A stretch of DNA of 40,512 nucleotides from Streptomyces sp. SID9727 (GTDB taxonomy: Bacteria; Actinomycetota; Actinomycetes; Streptomycetales; Streptomycetaceae): NCBI RefSeq assembly GCF_010550605.1, contig NZ_JAAGNI010000402.1, positions 1 through 40,512 on the forward strand, read 5' to 3'. The position numbers were made by a program, and so were the translations under genes. Of the stretch, positions 1 to 8,184 are shown piece by piece (within the stretch, counting starts at the first letter, position 1; each line of letters opens with the position of its first letter). The notes under the pieces are model-generated. The model was not told the origin of the DNA. It searched no databases and was given only the letters and a program-made list of their open reading frames with translations.

Positions 1-313
1 CGAAGGCCGCCGTCAGGACCGCCTGCGGGAGCCGGGTCGCGGCGAGACCGGCCACCGCCGCCGGGACGACGCCCGCCGCGGCGAACGCGGCCCCGGCCTT
101 CCAGCGGACGTGTCCGGCGCGGGCGTGGGCGTACAGCGCGGTCGCGGAGGTGGCGGTGACGATGAACAGGCTCGCGGTGGTCGCCGCGGCCGGGCTGAGG
201 CCGAGCAGGTAGATGAGCGCGGGTATCGCCAGGACGCTGCCGCCCCCGCCCAGCGCGCCCAGCGCGAGACCGACCACGGCCCCGGCGGCCAGGGCGAGGA
301 TGAGCACGCTCAC
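1..313 (-). CDS. TauE/SafE family sulfite exporter-like membrane protein (partial)
   Basis: The reverse strand codes for the N-terminal ~104 residues of a hydrophobic protein; the C-terminus lies beyond the left edge. It opens with a membrane segment, then a glycine-rich GALGGGGSVLAIP stretch typical of TauE/SafE carriers, then further hydrophobic segments rich in Ala and Val. The start is a GTG at 313 that overlaps the stop of the upstream persulfide dioxygenase by four bases (GTGA), so the two are probably translationally coupled. TauE/SafE proteins are thought to export sulfite or other sulfur oxyanions across the cytoplasmic membrane; sulfite is the product of the upstream enzyme, so detoxification followed by export is a reasonable reading. 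Family assignment is good, exact substrate is inference. Confidence 0.8.
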   Translation of the reverse strand, partial: MSVLILALAAGAVVGLALGALGGGGSVLAIPALIYLLGLSPAAATTASLFIVTATSATALYAHARAGHVRWKAGAAFAAAGVVPAAVAGLAATRLPQAVLTAAF

Positions 314-1683
314 GCGGCGGAACCGGTGGTGACCGTCAGCCCCGCCTGCCGCGCCGCGTCGAAGCCGTCGTCCACGGCGACGACCGCACGGCCCTCCGCG
401 TCGAGCAGGGACGCGGCGATCGCCGCGCGCATCCCGCCCGCGCAGTGCACCCACACCTCGCCGTCCGGCACCTCACCGGATCGCTCGTGGAGTTCGTGCA
501 CGGGGATGTGGACGGAGTCCCGTACGTACCCCTCGGCCCGCTCCGAGTCGCGGCGCACATCGAGCACCACGACCCGCTCACCGCGTTCGCGGGCCCGCTT
601 CAGGGCCGCGAAGTCGGTCCGGGGGAAGGACCGGGGCTCGTCGCCCGCGCGCAGCCAGGCGTCCGGTCCGCCCGTGGCGGCGGCGGCCGGGCGGTCGATG
701 CCGACCCGGACCAGCTCCCGCTGGGCGTCCGCGAGCTGCTCGGCGGTGGCGGCGAGCAGGGTCACCGGCTTGCCCCACGGGATCAGCCACGCCAGGTACG
801 TGGCGAGCTTGCCCTCGCCCTCGAAGTTGAAGGTCCCCGCCACGTGCCCCTCGGCGAACGCGGTACGGCTGCGGAGGTCCACGACCCACTCCCCGGCGGC
901 CAGGCGCTGTGCGATCTCCTCCGCGCCGGCGGTCCTCGGCGGGGTCAGGTCCACGGGGGCCGGTCCGCCGGCATTGAGGGGCGCCATGTGCGCGTAGTAC
1001 GCGGGGACGTCCTCGAGACCGGCGAGCATCCCGGCCACGAAGGTGTCGACGTCCTGGGTCAGGGCGTCGTTGCCCGTCCGCTCCGCGCCGATGGTCGTGG
1101 AGTCGCCCTCGGCCTGCGCGGACGAGCAGAAGCTGCCGAAGCCGTGCGTGGGGAGGACCCGGACGTCGTCGGGGAGCTCCCCGGCGAGCCGGTGGGCGGA
1201 GGCGTGCTGGGCCCGGGCCAGCTGCACGGTCAGCCTGGGCTCCACGAGGTCGGGGCGCCCGACCGTACCGATGAGCAGCGAGCCCCCGGTGAACGCGGCG
1301 GTCTCCCGGCCGCTCTCGGCGAGCACGTACGAGGTGTGGTGCGGGGTGTGCCCGGGGGTGGCGAGGGCCCTCAGTTCGAGGCCCGCGTCCACGGTGAACC
1401 GGTCGCCGTCCGCGACGGGGACCCGCGCGAAGGAGACCCGGGCCGCGGCCGGGACCAGGTACCGGGCGCCGGTCAGCCGGGCCAGCTCCGGGCCGCCGGT
1501 GACGTAGTCGTTGTGCACATGGGTCTCCGCCACGTACGCGATCCGCACGCCGCGCGCGGCGGCGGCCGCGAGGACCCGCTCCACGTCACGCGGGGGATCC
1601 ACGACGACGGCCGTCGCCTCCCCGCCGGCCAGGTAGCTGCGGTTGCCCAGACCTTCGGTCTCCAGGGTGTCCACGAAGAACAC
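310..1683 (-). CDS. Persulfide dioxygenase-rhodanese fusion (MBL fold)
   Basis: 457 residues. The N-terminal ~240 residues are a metallo-beta-lactamase fold with the persulfide dioxygenase motif THVHNDYVTGG (around residue 55) and the later metal ligands in ATPGHTPHH and LPTHGFGSFC. Two rhodanese domains follow: the first (about 250-345) has no cysteine at the active-site position and is probably structural, the second has an active-site loop HCAGGMRAA with the catalytic Cys. This matches CstB-like enzymes that oxidise low-molecular-weight persulfides to sulfite or thiosulfate in the cytoplasm. It lies behind two CsoR/CstR-like operators (1720-1774) and is coupled to the TauE-like exporter, which supports a sulfide/persulfide stress operon. 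The ATG at 1683 is the first good start. Confidence 0.88.
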   Translation of the reverse strand: MFFVDTLETEGLGNRSYLAGGEATAVVVDPPRDVERVLAAAAARGVRIAYVAETHVHNDYVTGGPELARLTGARYLVPAAARVSFARVPVADGDRFTVDAGLELRALATPGHTPHHTSYVLAESGRETAAFTGGSLLIGTVGRPDLVEPRLTVQLARAQHASAHRLAGELPDDVRVLPTHGFGSFCSSAQAEGDSTTIGAERTGNDALTQDVDTFVAGMLAGLEDVPAYYAHMAPLNAGGPAPVDLTPPRTAGAEEIAQRLAAGEWVVDLRSRTAFAEGHVAGTFNFEGEGKLATYLAWLIPWGKPVTLLAATAEQLADAQRELVRVGIDRPAAAATGGPDAWLRAGDEPRSFPRTDFAALKRARERGERVVVLDVRRDSERAEGYVRDSVHIPVHELHERSGEVPDGEVWVHCAGGMRAAIAASLLDAEGRAVVAVDDGFDAARQAGLTVTTGSAA

Positions 1684-1719
1684 GGTCGACTCCCTCCATC
1701 ACCCATCACAGTCGGTACG

Positions 1720-1774
1720 GTTACCCCGGGGGGTATCCGTTTTCCACTGTAACAGGGATACCCCCCAGGGTATT
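1720..1774. promoter_or_regulatory. Two CsoR/CstR-type operator palindromes upstream of the persulfide dioxygenase
   Basis: Two similar inverted repeats flank an AT-richer core: GTTACCCCGGGGGGTATCC (1720-1738) and GGATACCCCCCAGGGTAT (1756-1773). G/C runs bordered by TA are typical of sites bound by the CsoR family, including the persulfide sensor CstR. They lie 35-90 bp upstream of the dioxygenase start, where a repressor would block the promoter. The regulator gene is not in the window, so copper (CsoR) and persulfide (CstR) control cannot be separated from sequence; the gene content favours persulfide. Confidence 0.7.
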
Positions 1775-1816
1775 TCCCGGGCCGTGGGCGCCCCGGGGAG
1801 CGGGCGCCGCCCCGCG

Positions 1817-2458
1817 CTACGCCTTGCGCGCGAGCAGGTGCACTTCCTGGAACTGGCGCCGGTCGTCCGGCCGGGGCTCGCGGACCATCCGGGCCGTCTC
1901 GGTCAGCCCGTGAGCCCGCAGCAGACCGGCGAGGTGGTCGGGCGACCACCGGTAGGCCGTCGCGACGGCGTGGTCGAAGGACTGCGTGGGGTGGCCGGGT
2001 CCGTCGGTGGCGGAGAAGCCGATGAGAAGGTGGCCGCCGGGTGCGAGCACGCGCCCGAACTCGGCGAGGACGGGCGGAAGCTCCGCCGGCGGGGTGTGGA
2101 TCACGGACCACCGCGAGAGCACACCGGCCAGGGAACCGTCGGCGATGTCGAGCGCGGCCATCGACCCGACGTCGAACCGCAGCCCCGGGCAGGCCGACCG
2201 GGCCAGCTCGACCATGGCGGGCGAGGCGTCGACACCGAACGGGTCGAGCCCCAGCCCGGCCAGGTGGGCGGTGACGTACCCGGGCCCGCAGCCGAGGTCC
2301 GCCACCCGGCCGCCCGCGCCGACGGCCTCGGCGAAGACGTCCAGCATCGCGCGGTCCAGCGGGCTGTCGCGCAACGAGTCGCTGAACAACCGCGCGTACA
2401 GCTCGGCGGCGTCGTCGTAGGCGGCCCGGGTGACGGAGAGGGCTTCGTGTTCGACCAT
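1817..2458 (-). CDS. Class I SAM-dependent methyltransferase
   Basis: 213 residues, the usual size for a small Rossmann methyltransferase. The SAM-binding motif I is clear (VADLGCGPGYVTAHL, about residues 52-66), followed by an acidic motif II (GVDASPAMV) and a post-motif PGGHLLIGF. The ATG at 2458 gives a natural N-terminus (MVEHEALSVTRAAYDDAA). It is convergent with nothing and separated from the dioxygenase by about 130 bp that include the CsoR-like sites, so it is probably its own unit. Substrate cannot be read from sequence; closest in style to UbiE/COQ5-like small-molecule methyltransferases. Confidence 0.8.
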   Translation of the reverse strand: MVEHEALSVTRAAYDDAAELYARLFSDSLRDSPLDRAMLDVFAEAVGAGGRVADLGCGPGYVTAHLAGLGLDPFGVDASPAMVELARSACPGLRFDVGSMAALDIADGSLAGVLSRWSVIHTPPAELPPVLAEFGRVLAPGGHLLIGFSATDGPGHPTQSFDHAVATAYRWSPDHLAGLLRAHGLTETARMVREPRPDDRRQFQEVHLLARKA

Positions 2459-2599
2459 GGCGGCGAGGGTAGTGCCTCAGGGGACAGGGCCGGTCGCGAG
2501 CCCGGCGTGGGTCTCGACGTCGTAGCGGACACCGTCGTACGCCGGCTTCCTGCCGCTGCCGCGTTCTTCGGCGGGGCCCGGGAGGCGAGGGCTGGGCGG

Positions 2600-2791
2600 C
2601 GGGACTGGATGAGCACGACGGCGGCTGGTGGCCGCGCTTCGACCGGGACGTCATGACCGGCTCGCTCACGGAGAACGCCCGGCGCTCCTTCCACGAGGAG
2701 GGGGACCGGGTCGCGTGTCCCGCCCAGCTCGTCCGGTCCGCAAGGGCCTCGTCCCGGCGGACGAGGTGGACGAGGTGGACGAGTGAAAGCG
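2600..2791 (+). pseudogene. Decayed alpha/beta hydrolase C-terminal fragment
   Basis: On the forward strand, residues such as EHDGGWWPRFDRDVM, then RSFHEEGDRVACPAQLVR in the same reading, then after a one-base shift VRKGLVPADEVDEVDE followed by a stop, line up with the region of alpha/beta hydrolases that precedes and includes the strand carrying the acid residue (consensus xxWxxVxCPtLvvRGexGLvpxdEVdeM). There is no intact start or N-terminal nucleophile elbow. The 540-bp interval 2459-3000 holds nothing else recognisable apart from a palindrome near its right end. Assignment rests on motif memory only. Confidence 0.5.
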
Positions 2792-2948
2792 CCCGGTGTT
2801 CGGGACGGTCGCCGCGTTCGCCGGGGCGGGCGGCAGCCCGGGCGCTACCCCTCAGCCGCCGTGAACGGGTGAGGGACGCCCTGCCGGTGGCCCGGCACTC
2901 CCGAGCGGTGGTGCGACGGCCGCGGGCGGACCGCTGAGAAGCTACGGG

Positions 2949-2971
2949 GGTACGGGCTTCGTACCCGTACC
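2949..2971. promoter_or_regulatory. Palindrome upstream of FAD/Fe-S oxidoreductase, possible operator
   Basis: GGTACGGG and CCCGTACC form a perfect 8-bp inverted repeat with a 7-bp centre, ending 29 bp before the ATG at 3001. Placement immediately upstream of the ribosome binding site suggests an operator, or an RNA hairpin in the 5' leader. No regulator gene lies next to it. Confidence 0.4.
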
Positions 2972-3000
2972 GCCGGCCCTCCCCCCAGGAGCAGCACTCG

Positions 3001-5829
3001 ATGGACGCGACCACCGCAGATGCCCCCGCCCCCCTCAGCGAGGCGTTCCTCGCCGCCCTGCGCGGGGAGCTGGGCGATCTCGTCGACGCCTCGGCCACGA
3101 CCCGGGCGGTCTACTCGTCCGACGCGTCGAACTACCGGATCGTCCCCGGGGCCGTGCTCACGCCCCGGACGAAGGAGGACGTGGTCACCGGGGTCGGGAT
3201 CGCGCGTGAACACCGGGTTCCGGTCACCGTGAGGGGCGGCGGGACCTCGTGCGCCGGGAACGCGGTGGGGCCGGGGCTGGTGATCGACTTCTCGCGCTCG
3301 ATGAACCGCGTGCTGTCCGTCGACCCCGCCACCTCGACGGCCGTGGTCGAGCCGGGCGCGGTCCTGAGCACGCTGCAGGCGGAGGCCCTGCCGCACGGGC
3401 TGCGGTTCGGGCCCGACCCCTCGACGGCCACGCGCTGCACGATCGGCGGGATGATCGGCAACAACGCGTGCGGGCCGCACGGCCTCTCGTACGGGCGTAC
3501 CGCCGACAACGTGGTGTCGATGACCTGGCTGACGGGCGGCGGCGCGGTGATCACGGCGGGCTCGGGGCCGGACGCGCTCGCGGAGGTGCCGGGGCTGGAC
3601 GCGTTCGTCGCGGAGCACCTGGCGGTCCTGCGTACCGAGTTCGGGCGGTTCGGACGGCAGATCTCCGGCTACTCACTGGAACACCTGCTGCCGGAGAACG
3701 GGCGCAACCTCGCGGCCGCGCTGACCGGCACGGAGGGCAGTTGCGGAATCCTGCTCGAAGCCGTGGTCCGGCTGGTCCCGCAGGCGCCCGCTCCGGCGCT
3801 CGCGGTCCTGGGGTACGCGGACATGGCGACGGCCGCGGACGACGTGCCGCGCCTGCTGCCGTTCCGCCCGCTCGCGCTGGAGGGCCTGGACGCGCAGCTC
3901 GTGGAGGTGGTCCGCCGGGCACACGGCCCCGGCTCCGTCCCCACGCTGCCCGCGGGCGGCGGCTGGCTGATCGCCGAGGTGGGCGGGGCGACCTCGCGGG
4001 AGGCGGTCGAGGCGGCGCGCGTGCTCGTCGCGGCCTCGACGGCAGCCGACAGCGTCGTCCTGCCCGCCGGCCCCGAGGCGGTCCGGCTCTGGCAGATCCG
4101 GGCCGACGGGGCCGGTCTGGCCGGACGCACCGCCGACGGCAAGCAGGCGTGGCCGGGCTGGGAGGACTCCGCCGTGCCGCCGGAACGGCTCGGGGACTAT
4201 CTGCGCGGGCTCCAGGCACTGATGGCCGAGAAGGGGCTCTCCGGCCTGGCCTACGGCCACTTCGGCGACGGGTGCGTCCACGCCCGTATCGATTTCCCGC
4301 TCGACGCCGGGGGCGCGCCGATGCGCGACTTCCTCGAACGCGCCGCCGCCCTGGCCGCCGGGCACGGCGGATCGCTTTCCGGCGAACACGGCGACGGCCG
4401 CGCCCGCTCCGAGCTGCTGCCGACGATGTACGGCCCCGGGGCGCTGCGCGCGATGGAGGCGTTCAAGGCGCTCCTGGACCCGGACGACGTCATGAACCCC
4501 GGTGTCGTCGTCCGCCCCGCGCCGCTGGACGCGGACCTCCGGCGGCCCGGGGCGCGCCGGCTGCGGGCGACCGACGGTTTCGCCTTCGCGCATGACGGCG
4601 GGGACGTCACGGACGCCGTGCACCGGTGCGTCGGGGTGGGCACGTGCCGGGCGGACCTGCGCGGCCAGGGCGGCTTCATGTGCCCCTCGTACACGGCCAC
4701 CCGTGACGAGAAGGACTCCACGCGGGGGCGGGCGAGGGCGCTCCAGGAGATGCTGAACGGCGGGTTCGTCGCGGAGGGCTGGAGCTCGCCGGAGGTCCAC
4801 GAGGCGCTGGACCTGTGTCTGAGCTGCAAGGCGTGTGCCACCGACTGCCCGACGGGGATCGACATGGCCGCGTTCAAGTCGGAGGCCCTGCACCAGACGT
4901 ACAAGGGCCGTCGCCGCCCGCTGAGCCACTACACCCTGGGCCGGCTCCCACGGTGGCTGCGCCTGCTCGCGCCGCTGGCCCCGCTGGCCAACCTGGCCGG
5001 CCGGGTGCCGGTGGTGCGGCGGATGACGATGAGCCTGATCGGCGCGGACGCGCGCCGCTCACTGCCGCCGCTGCCGGCGAGGCCGTTCCGGTGGAGCGGG
5101 GCTTCCCGGACACGGCTCGGGGCGGACGGCCCCAAGGTGCTGCTCTGGGTCGACTCCTTCTCGGACGCGCTCGCACCGGACATCCCCCGGGACGCCCTGG
5201 AGGTGCTGACGGCGGCCGGCTGCGACGTGGCGGTCGCGGCGCCGGGCGCGTGCTGCGGCCTGACCCTGATCTCCACGGGCCAGCTGACCGCCGCCAAAGC
5301 GAAGCTCCGCTCCACGGTGGACCTGCTGCTCCCCCACGTCCGGGCCGGCCGCACGGTGATCGGCATCGAGCCGAGCTGCACGGCGACGCTCCGCTCGGAC
5401 CTGGTGGAGCTCCTGCCGGACGACCCCGGGGCGGCGGAACTCGCGGGCGCGGTCAGGACGTTCGCCGAATTCCTCACCTCGATCGACTGGACGCCCCCGC
5501 GGACGGCGGAACGCCTCCTGGTCCAGCCCCACTGCCACCACTACGCGGTGATGGGCTACGAGGCGGACCGCTCGCTGCTCCGGTCGATGGGCTGCGACAT
5601 CGAGATCTCCCCGGGGTGCTGCGGCCTGGCCGGAAACTTCGGCATGGAGAAGGGCCACTACGAGGTCTCCGCGCGGATCGCCCGGGAGGGCATCCTCACC
5701 CGGGCGACCGCCGCCCCGGACCGCCGCATCCTCGCGGACGGCTACTCCTGCCGCACCCAGGTCCGGGACCTGGCGGGCCTGGACAGCCGCCATCTGGTGC
5801 AGGTGATCGCGGAGGCGTTGCGGGGGTGA
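3001..5829 (+). CDS. FAD-binding / 4Fe-4S oxidoreductase (D-lactate or 2-hydroxyacid dehydrogenase-like)
   Basis: 942 residues, a one-chain fusion of a GlcD-like flavoprotein with a GlpC-like iron-sulfur subunit. Residues ~40-220 are the FAD-binding type 4 (VAO) domain with VTVRGGGTSCAGNAVG and GMIGNNACGPHGLSYG; ~250-500 the FAD-linked oxidase C-terminal domain with YGHFGDGCVHARIDF and SGEHGDGRARSELL; ~540-640 a ferredoxin-like part with CLSCKACATDCPTGID and an upstream CVGVGTC; ~700-940 two CCG (cysteine-rich) domains, including SPGCCGLAGNFG. Such enzymes oxidise D-lactate, D-2-hydroxyglutarate or glycolate and pass electrons to the respiratory chain. The ATG at 3001 has AGGAG nine bases upstream. 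Substrate is not decidable here. Confidence 0.87.
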   Translation: MDATTADAPAPLSEAFLAALRGELGDLVDASATTRAVYSSDASNYRIVPGAVLTPRTKEDVVTGVGIAREHRVPVTVRGGGTSCAGNAVGPGLVIDFSRSMNRVLSVDPATSTAVVEPGAVLSTLQAEALPHGLRFGPDPSTATRCTIGGMIGNNACGPHGLSYGRTADNVVSMTWLTGGGAVITAGSGPDALAEVPGLDAFVAEHLAVLRTEFGRFGRQISGYSLEHLLPENGRNLAAALTGTEGSCGILLEAVVRLVPQAPAPALAVLGYADMATAADDVPRLLPFRPLALEGLDAQLVEVVRRAHGPGSVPTLPAGGGWLIAEVGGATSREAVEAARVLVAASTAADSVVLPAGPEAVRLWQIRADGAGLAGRTADGKQAWPGWEDSAVPPERLGDYLRGLQALMAEKGLSGLAYGHFGDGCVHARIDFPLDAGGAPMRDFLERAAALAAGHGGSLSGEHGDGRARSELLPTMYGPGALRAMEAFKALLDPDDVMNPGVVVRPAPLDADLRRPGARRLRATDGFAFAHDGGDVTDAVHRCVGVGTCRADLRGQGGFMCPSYTATRDEKDSTRGRARALQEMLNGGFVAEGWSSPEVHEALDLCLSCKACATDCPTGIDMAAFKSEALHQTYKGRRRPLSHYTLGRLPRWLRLLAPLAPLANLAGRVPVVRRMTMSLIGADARRSLPPLPARPFRWSGASRTRLGADGPKVLLWVDSFSDALAPDIPRDALEVLTAAGCDVAVAAPGACCGLTLISTGQLTAAKAKLRSTVDLLLPHVRAGRTVIGIEPSCTATLRSDLVELLPDDPGAAELAGAVRTFAEFLTSIDWTPPRTAERLLVQPHCHHYAVMGYEADRSLLRSMGCDIEISPGCCGLAGNFGMEKGHYEVSARIAREGILTRATAAPDRRILADGYSCRTQVRDLAGLDSRHLVQVIAEALRG

Positions 5830-5853
5830 GGGGCAAACGCGCTGGAATGCCGA

Positions 5854-5888
5854 CGGCCCCGTTGGCGGATCACCGGCCAACGGGGCCG
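5854..5888. terminator. Hairpin terminator between convergent genes
   Basis: CGGCCCCGTTGG (5854-5865) pairs perfectly with CCAACGGGGCCG (5877-5888) across an 11-nt loop. It sits between the forward oxidoreductase (stop 5829) and the reverse DUF397 gene (stop 5910), so it can end transcription from both sides. Confidence 0.75.
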
Positions 5889-5909
5889 CGCCTCACGCGG
5901 TGGGGCGAC

Positions 5910-6125
5910 TCAGACGCCCAGGGTCCCGTCCTTCACGGCCGACACGAAGGACGACCAGTCGTTCACGGGGAAGGTGAGGGCGGGGCCACCCAGGTCCTTG
6001 CTGTCACGGACCGGGACGACATCGGCGAAGCTGTGGGAAACCTCCACGCACGCCCCACCGTCCTGGTTGCTGTGGCTGCTCTTGCGCCAGGTCGCGACGC
6101 TCAGGTCGAGGTCGATGGATCGCAC
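5910..6125 (-). CDS. DUF397 domain protein
   Basis: 71 residues with the DUF397 signature WRKSSHSNQDGGACVEVS, then VPVRDSKDLGGPALTF and a C-terminal WSSFVSAVKDG. In Streptomyces these short proteins are encoded directly after XRE/DUF5753 regulators such as BldB-linked or AbaA-like systems and are thought to act with them, possibly as toxin-antitoxin-like or developmental switches. The start at 6125 overlaps the end of the XRE gene by 25 bp, so the two form one operon. Confidence 0.85.
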   Translation of the reverse strand: MRSIDLDLSVATWRKSSHSNQDGGACVEVSHSFADVVPVRDSKDLGGPALTFPVNDWSSFVSAVKDGTLGV

Positions 6126-6949
6126 GACAGTTCCTCCAACATACGCAAGATGAATTTTCGCGACTCGGCCGGGGAAAGTGCCAGGTCGCGCATCGCATCG
6201 TACGCACGTTGCATACGCTCGACCGTAACGCTTTCCTCATGCAGCTCCCCGCCGTACCCATGCTCCGTGTACGCGACCGTACGAGTGTCCTGCAACCGGA
6301 GAAACCAGACGTCGGTGCTCGACAAGCCGTGGAGTCCGGCCTCTTGAGGCAGGATCTGCAGCGTCAGGTTCGGCCGCTCCCCCGCCTCGGCCAAGTACTC
6401 AAGCTGCGCTCGCCACTCCTGGGCGCTACGCAGAGTCGTCCGGAGCACTGTCTCCGAAAGGATGGTGCGGAAGGGCGGCGGGTCGTCCCCCGTGAGCAGG
6501 TGCCGCCTTCCCATCCGCGCCTCCACCTGTTGCTCCAGGGCGTCACCACGCAGCCCTCCAGCCACGAGCAACTCCCGTGCGTAACCCGGTGTCTGCAGCA
6601 AACCGGGCACGACGCTCACCGCGAAATGCCACAGGCTCGTCGCCTCCGCCTCCAGCGCCATATACCGCCGGTACCGCTCCTTGAACTGTGTCTGATCACT
6701 GATGGCCAGTTCCCACAGCGCCAGCAGCAGACCCGGTGTCCCGTAGTGCTGGTCCAGCGCCTCCACGACCTCCGGGCCGCCGACCGTCTCGCCCTTCTCC
6801 ATCTTTCCGAACAACGACCAGTCCCAACCGAGCCGTTCACCGAGCTGCCGCAGGCTGTCACCGCGTGCGGTGCGCAAGTGCCGCAACTCCTCCGCGAACC
6901 GTGCCCGTGGTTCCCTGCTGCGGCCTGTGACCGCCCGCCTCGTCGGCAT
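6101..6949 (-). CDS. XRE-family transcriptional regulator with DUF5753 domain
   Basis: 282 residues from the chosen ATG at 6949, which has GGAGG six bases upstream; a longer reading back to 7006 lacks a ribosome binding site. Residues ~10-65 are a helix-turn-helix (LRQLGERLGWDWSLFGKMEKG); the rest is the DUF5753 sensor-like region with YMALEAEATSLWHF, VPGLLQTPGYAREL and the C-terminal SPAESRKFI. This is the standard Streptomyces XRE/DUF5753 regulator paired with DUF397. The operator is unknown; the intergenic stretch 6950-7126 contains the divergent promoters. Confidence 0.87.
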   Translation of the reverse strand: MPTRRAVTGRSREPRARFAEELRHLRTARGDSLRQLGERLGWDWSLFGKMEKGETVGGPEVVEALDQHYGTPGLLLALWELAISDQTQFKERYRRYMALEAEATSLWHFAVSVVPGLLQTPGYARELLVAGGLRGDALEQQVEARMGRRHLLTGDDPPPFRTILSETVLRTTLRSAQEWRAQLEYLAEAGERPNLTLQILPQEAGLHGLSSTDVWFLRLQDTRTVAYTEHGYGGELHEESVTVERMQRAYDAMRDLALSPAESRKFILRMLEELSCDPSTST

Positions 6950-7126
6950 CGCGCCCTCCGTGGAACGTGTGGAACGTGGCTCACCCCCTGGGGAGGCACC
7001 CTCCACCCCCGGTGTGTCACGCCTCGGACGGGGTCATGCTCGTAACGAGCCCCTCACGCACCGTATGACCGGGCGTGGGGCCGGACAGAGGAACCGCGAA
7101 AAAATACACCCGAAGGAAGACCCCTC

Positions 7127-7393
7127 ATGAAGCCGTCCCTCCCCCGCAGGACGCCCCAGGCGGAGAACACGTCAACGGCCAAGGTTCAGGAGGCCGTCGA
7201 CGCCCGCGACGACCTGGCCGCCGCCCTGAAGGCCGCCGGCATCCAACTGCCCGCGATGGACGTACGCACCCCGTGGCGGGACGGGGAGGAGCGCGCCCGG
7301 CCGGCCGATTACGCGCTCGTCCACCTCGGCATCTGCTCCGCGCCCGTGGCGCACGCCCTCGCCGGAGTGATCCGGAAGGGAGCGGCCGGGTGA
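7127..7393 (+). CDS. Small hypothetical protein near the XRE/DUF397 pair
   Basis: 88 residues beginning MKPSLPRRTPQAEN at an ATG with AAGGAAG upstream. Ala/Arg-rich, with no transmembrane segment or signal peptide. The stop overlaps the GTG of the next gene by four bases (GTGA). Small genes of this kind are common beside XRE/DUF397 loci in Streptomyces. No function can be assigned. Confidence 0.6.
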   Translation: MKPSLPRRTPQAENTSTAKVQEAVDARDDLAAALKAAGIQLPAMDVRTPWRDGEERARPADYALVHLGICSAPVAHALAGVIRKGAAG

Positions 7394-7671
7394 CCGACGC
7401 CGGCGTCCCCCGCGTCGGAACGGCCGTGCACGATGCCGGGAGCGGCCGAGTGGGCCTGGTGACGGGCCGCGACGGCCCCCGCCTCCGGCTCCGCCCTCTC
7501 GGTGGTGGCCGCGAATGGCAGGCGGACCCCGCCCGCGTACGCCCGCTCGGCCCCGCCGAGTTGCTGAGCGCCCGCGTCGCCGAGGCCAACGCCCGCAGCC
7601 GCACCGGCCTCGGTGTCGGCCGCATACGGGGCTCCCCCCATGCCGGCCCGGCTGAAGAAGATGCCCGGTGA
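7390..7671 (+). CDS. Small hypothetical protein
   Basis: 93 residues from GTG 7390, coupled by a GTGA overlap to the preceding 88-residue gene. The sequence carries a short beta-rich block (RVGLVTGRDGPRLRLRPLGGGREW) that resembles small DNA- or protein-binding beta domains seen in other Streptomyces orphan genes, followed by an alanine/arginine-rich tail. Its only support is coding bias, coupling and position. Confidence 0.5.
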   Translation: MTDAGVPRVGTAVHDAGSGRVGLVTGRDGPRLRLRPLGGGREWQADPARVRPLGPAELLSARVAEANARSRTGLGVGRIRGSPHAGPAEEDAR

Positions 7672-8184
7672 GGGCACGGACGGCGGTCAGGGCCCGCACG
7701 ACGGCGCGGTAGTCGGCCGCGGTTCAGGGCCCAGGGAACCCGCCGCGTCAGGGCGGCGGGGGACGGCTGGCCCTGAAGGCAGACCAGGGAGGCGCACCGG
7801 GTGCCGTACGTGTCGGCGGCTGCGGCGAGCGCCGACCGGTTCTGGCGGACACGGGCCATCGGCGGCACCGGGCCGGGCGTGGGCACGGCCCAGGAGCCGG
7901 GAGGAGAACGCGGGAAGCGACACCGACGGTTCGGCCGGGAGGGCTTTCACGGCGGTCGAGGGCCCGTCCACCGAAGTGGCCGATGCTGCCGGAGGGCGGC
8001 GCCTCCTCCGACGTCGAGGACCACGACGCCTACGACCTGGCCCGGGGAGCGCTGCTGCGCCTCGTGGACCGGATCGCGCCGGACTACAAGGACTGAGCGT
8101 CCCGGCCCGGCTCTTGCGCAGGGGCGTCGAGGCTGGCCACACTGGCCCGCCCGTACGCCGTGCTGCCCGAGACCTGGAGCCCCG
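7672..8184. other. Stretch with little recognisable content
   Basis: About 510 bases between two small hypothetical genes and the P450. No family is recognisable in any frame. The one credible small reading is at 7983-8096. The stretch may contain eroded genes. Confidence 0.4.
7983..8096 (+). CDS. Possible 37-residue hypothetical or gene remnant
   Basis: ATG 7983 opens a 37-codon frame (begins MLPEGGASSDVEDHDAYDL, ends PDYKD) with an acidic first half and an amphipathic ALLRLVDRIA helix. No clear ribosome binding site is visible. It could be a tiny gene or the C-terminal stump of a lost one. Confidence 0.25.
   Translation: MLPEGGASSDVEDHDAYDLARGALLRLVDRIAPDYKD

Noticed and set aside
110..997. 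Long forward frame opposite the persulfide dioxygenase
   Set aside because: Arg/Ser/Pro-rich shadow of the reverse-strand gene with no motif; typical of high-GC antisense frames.
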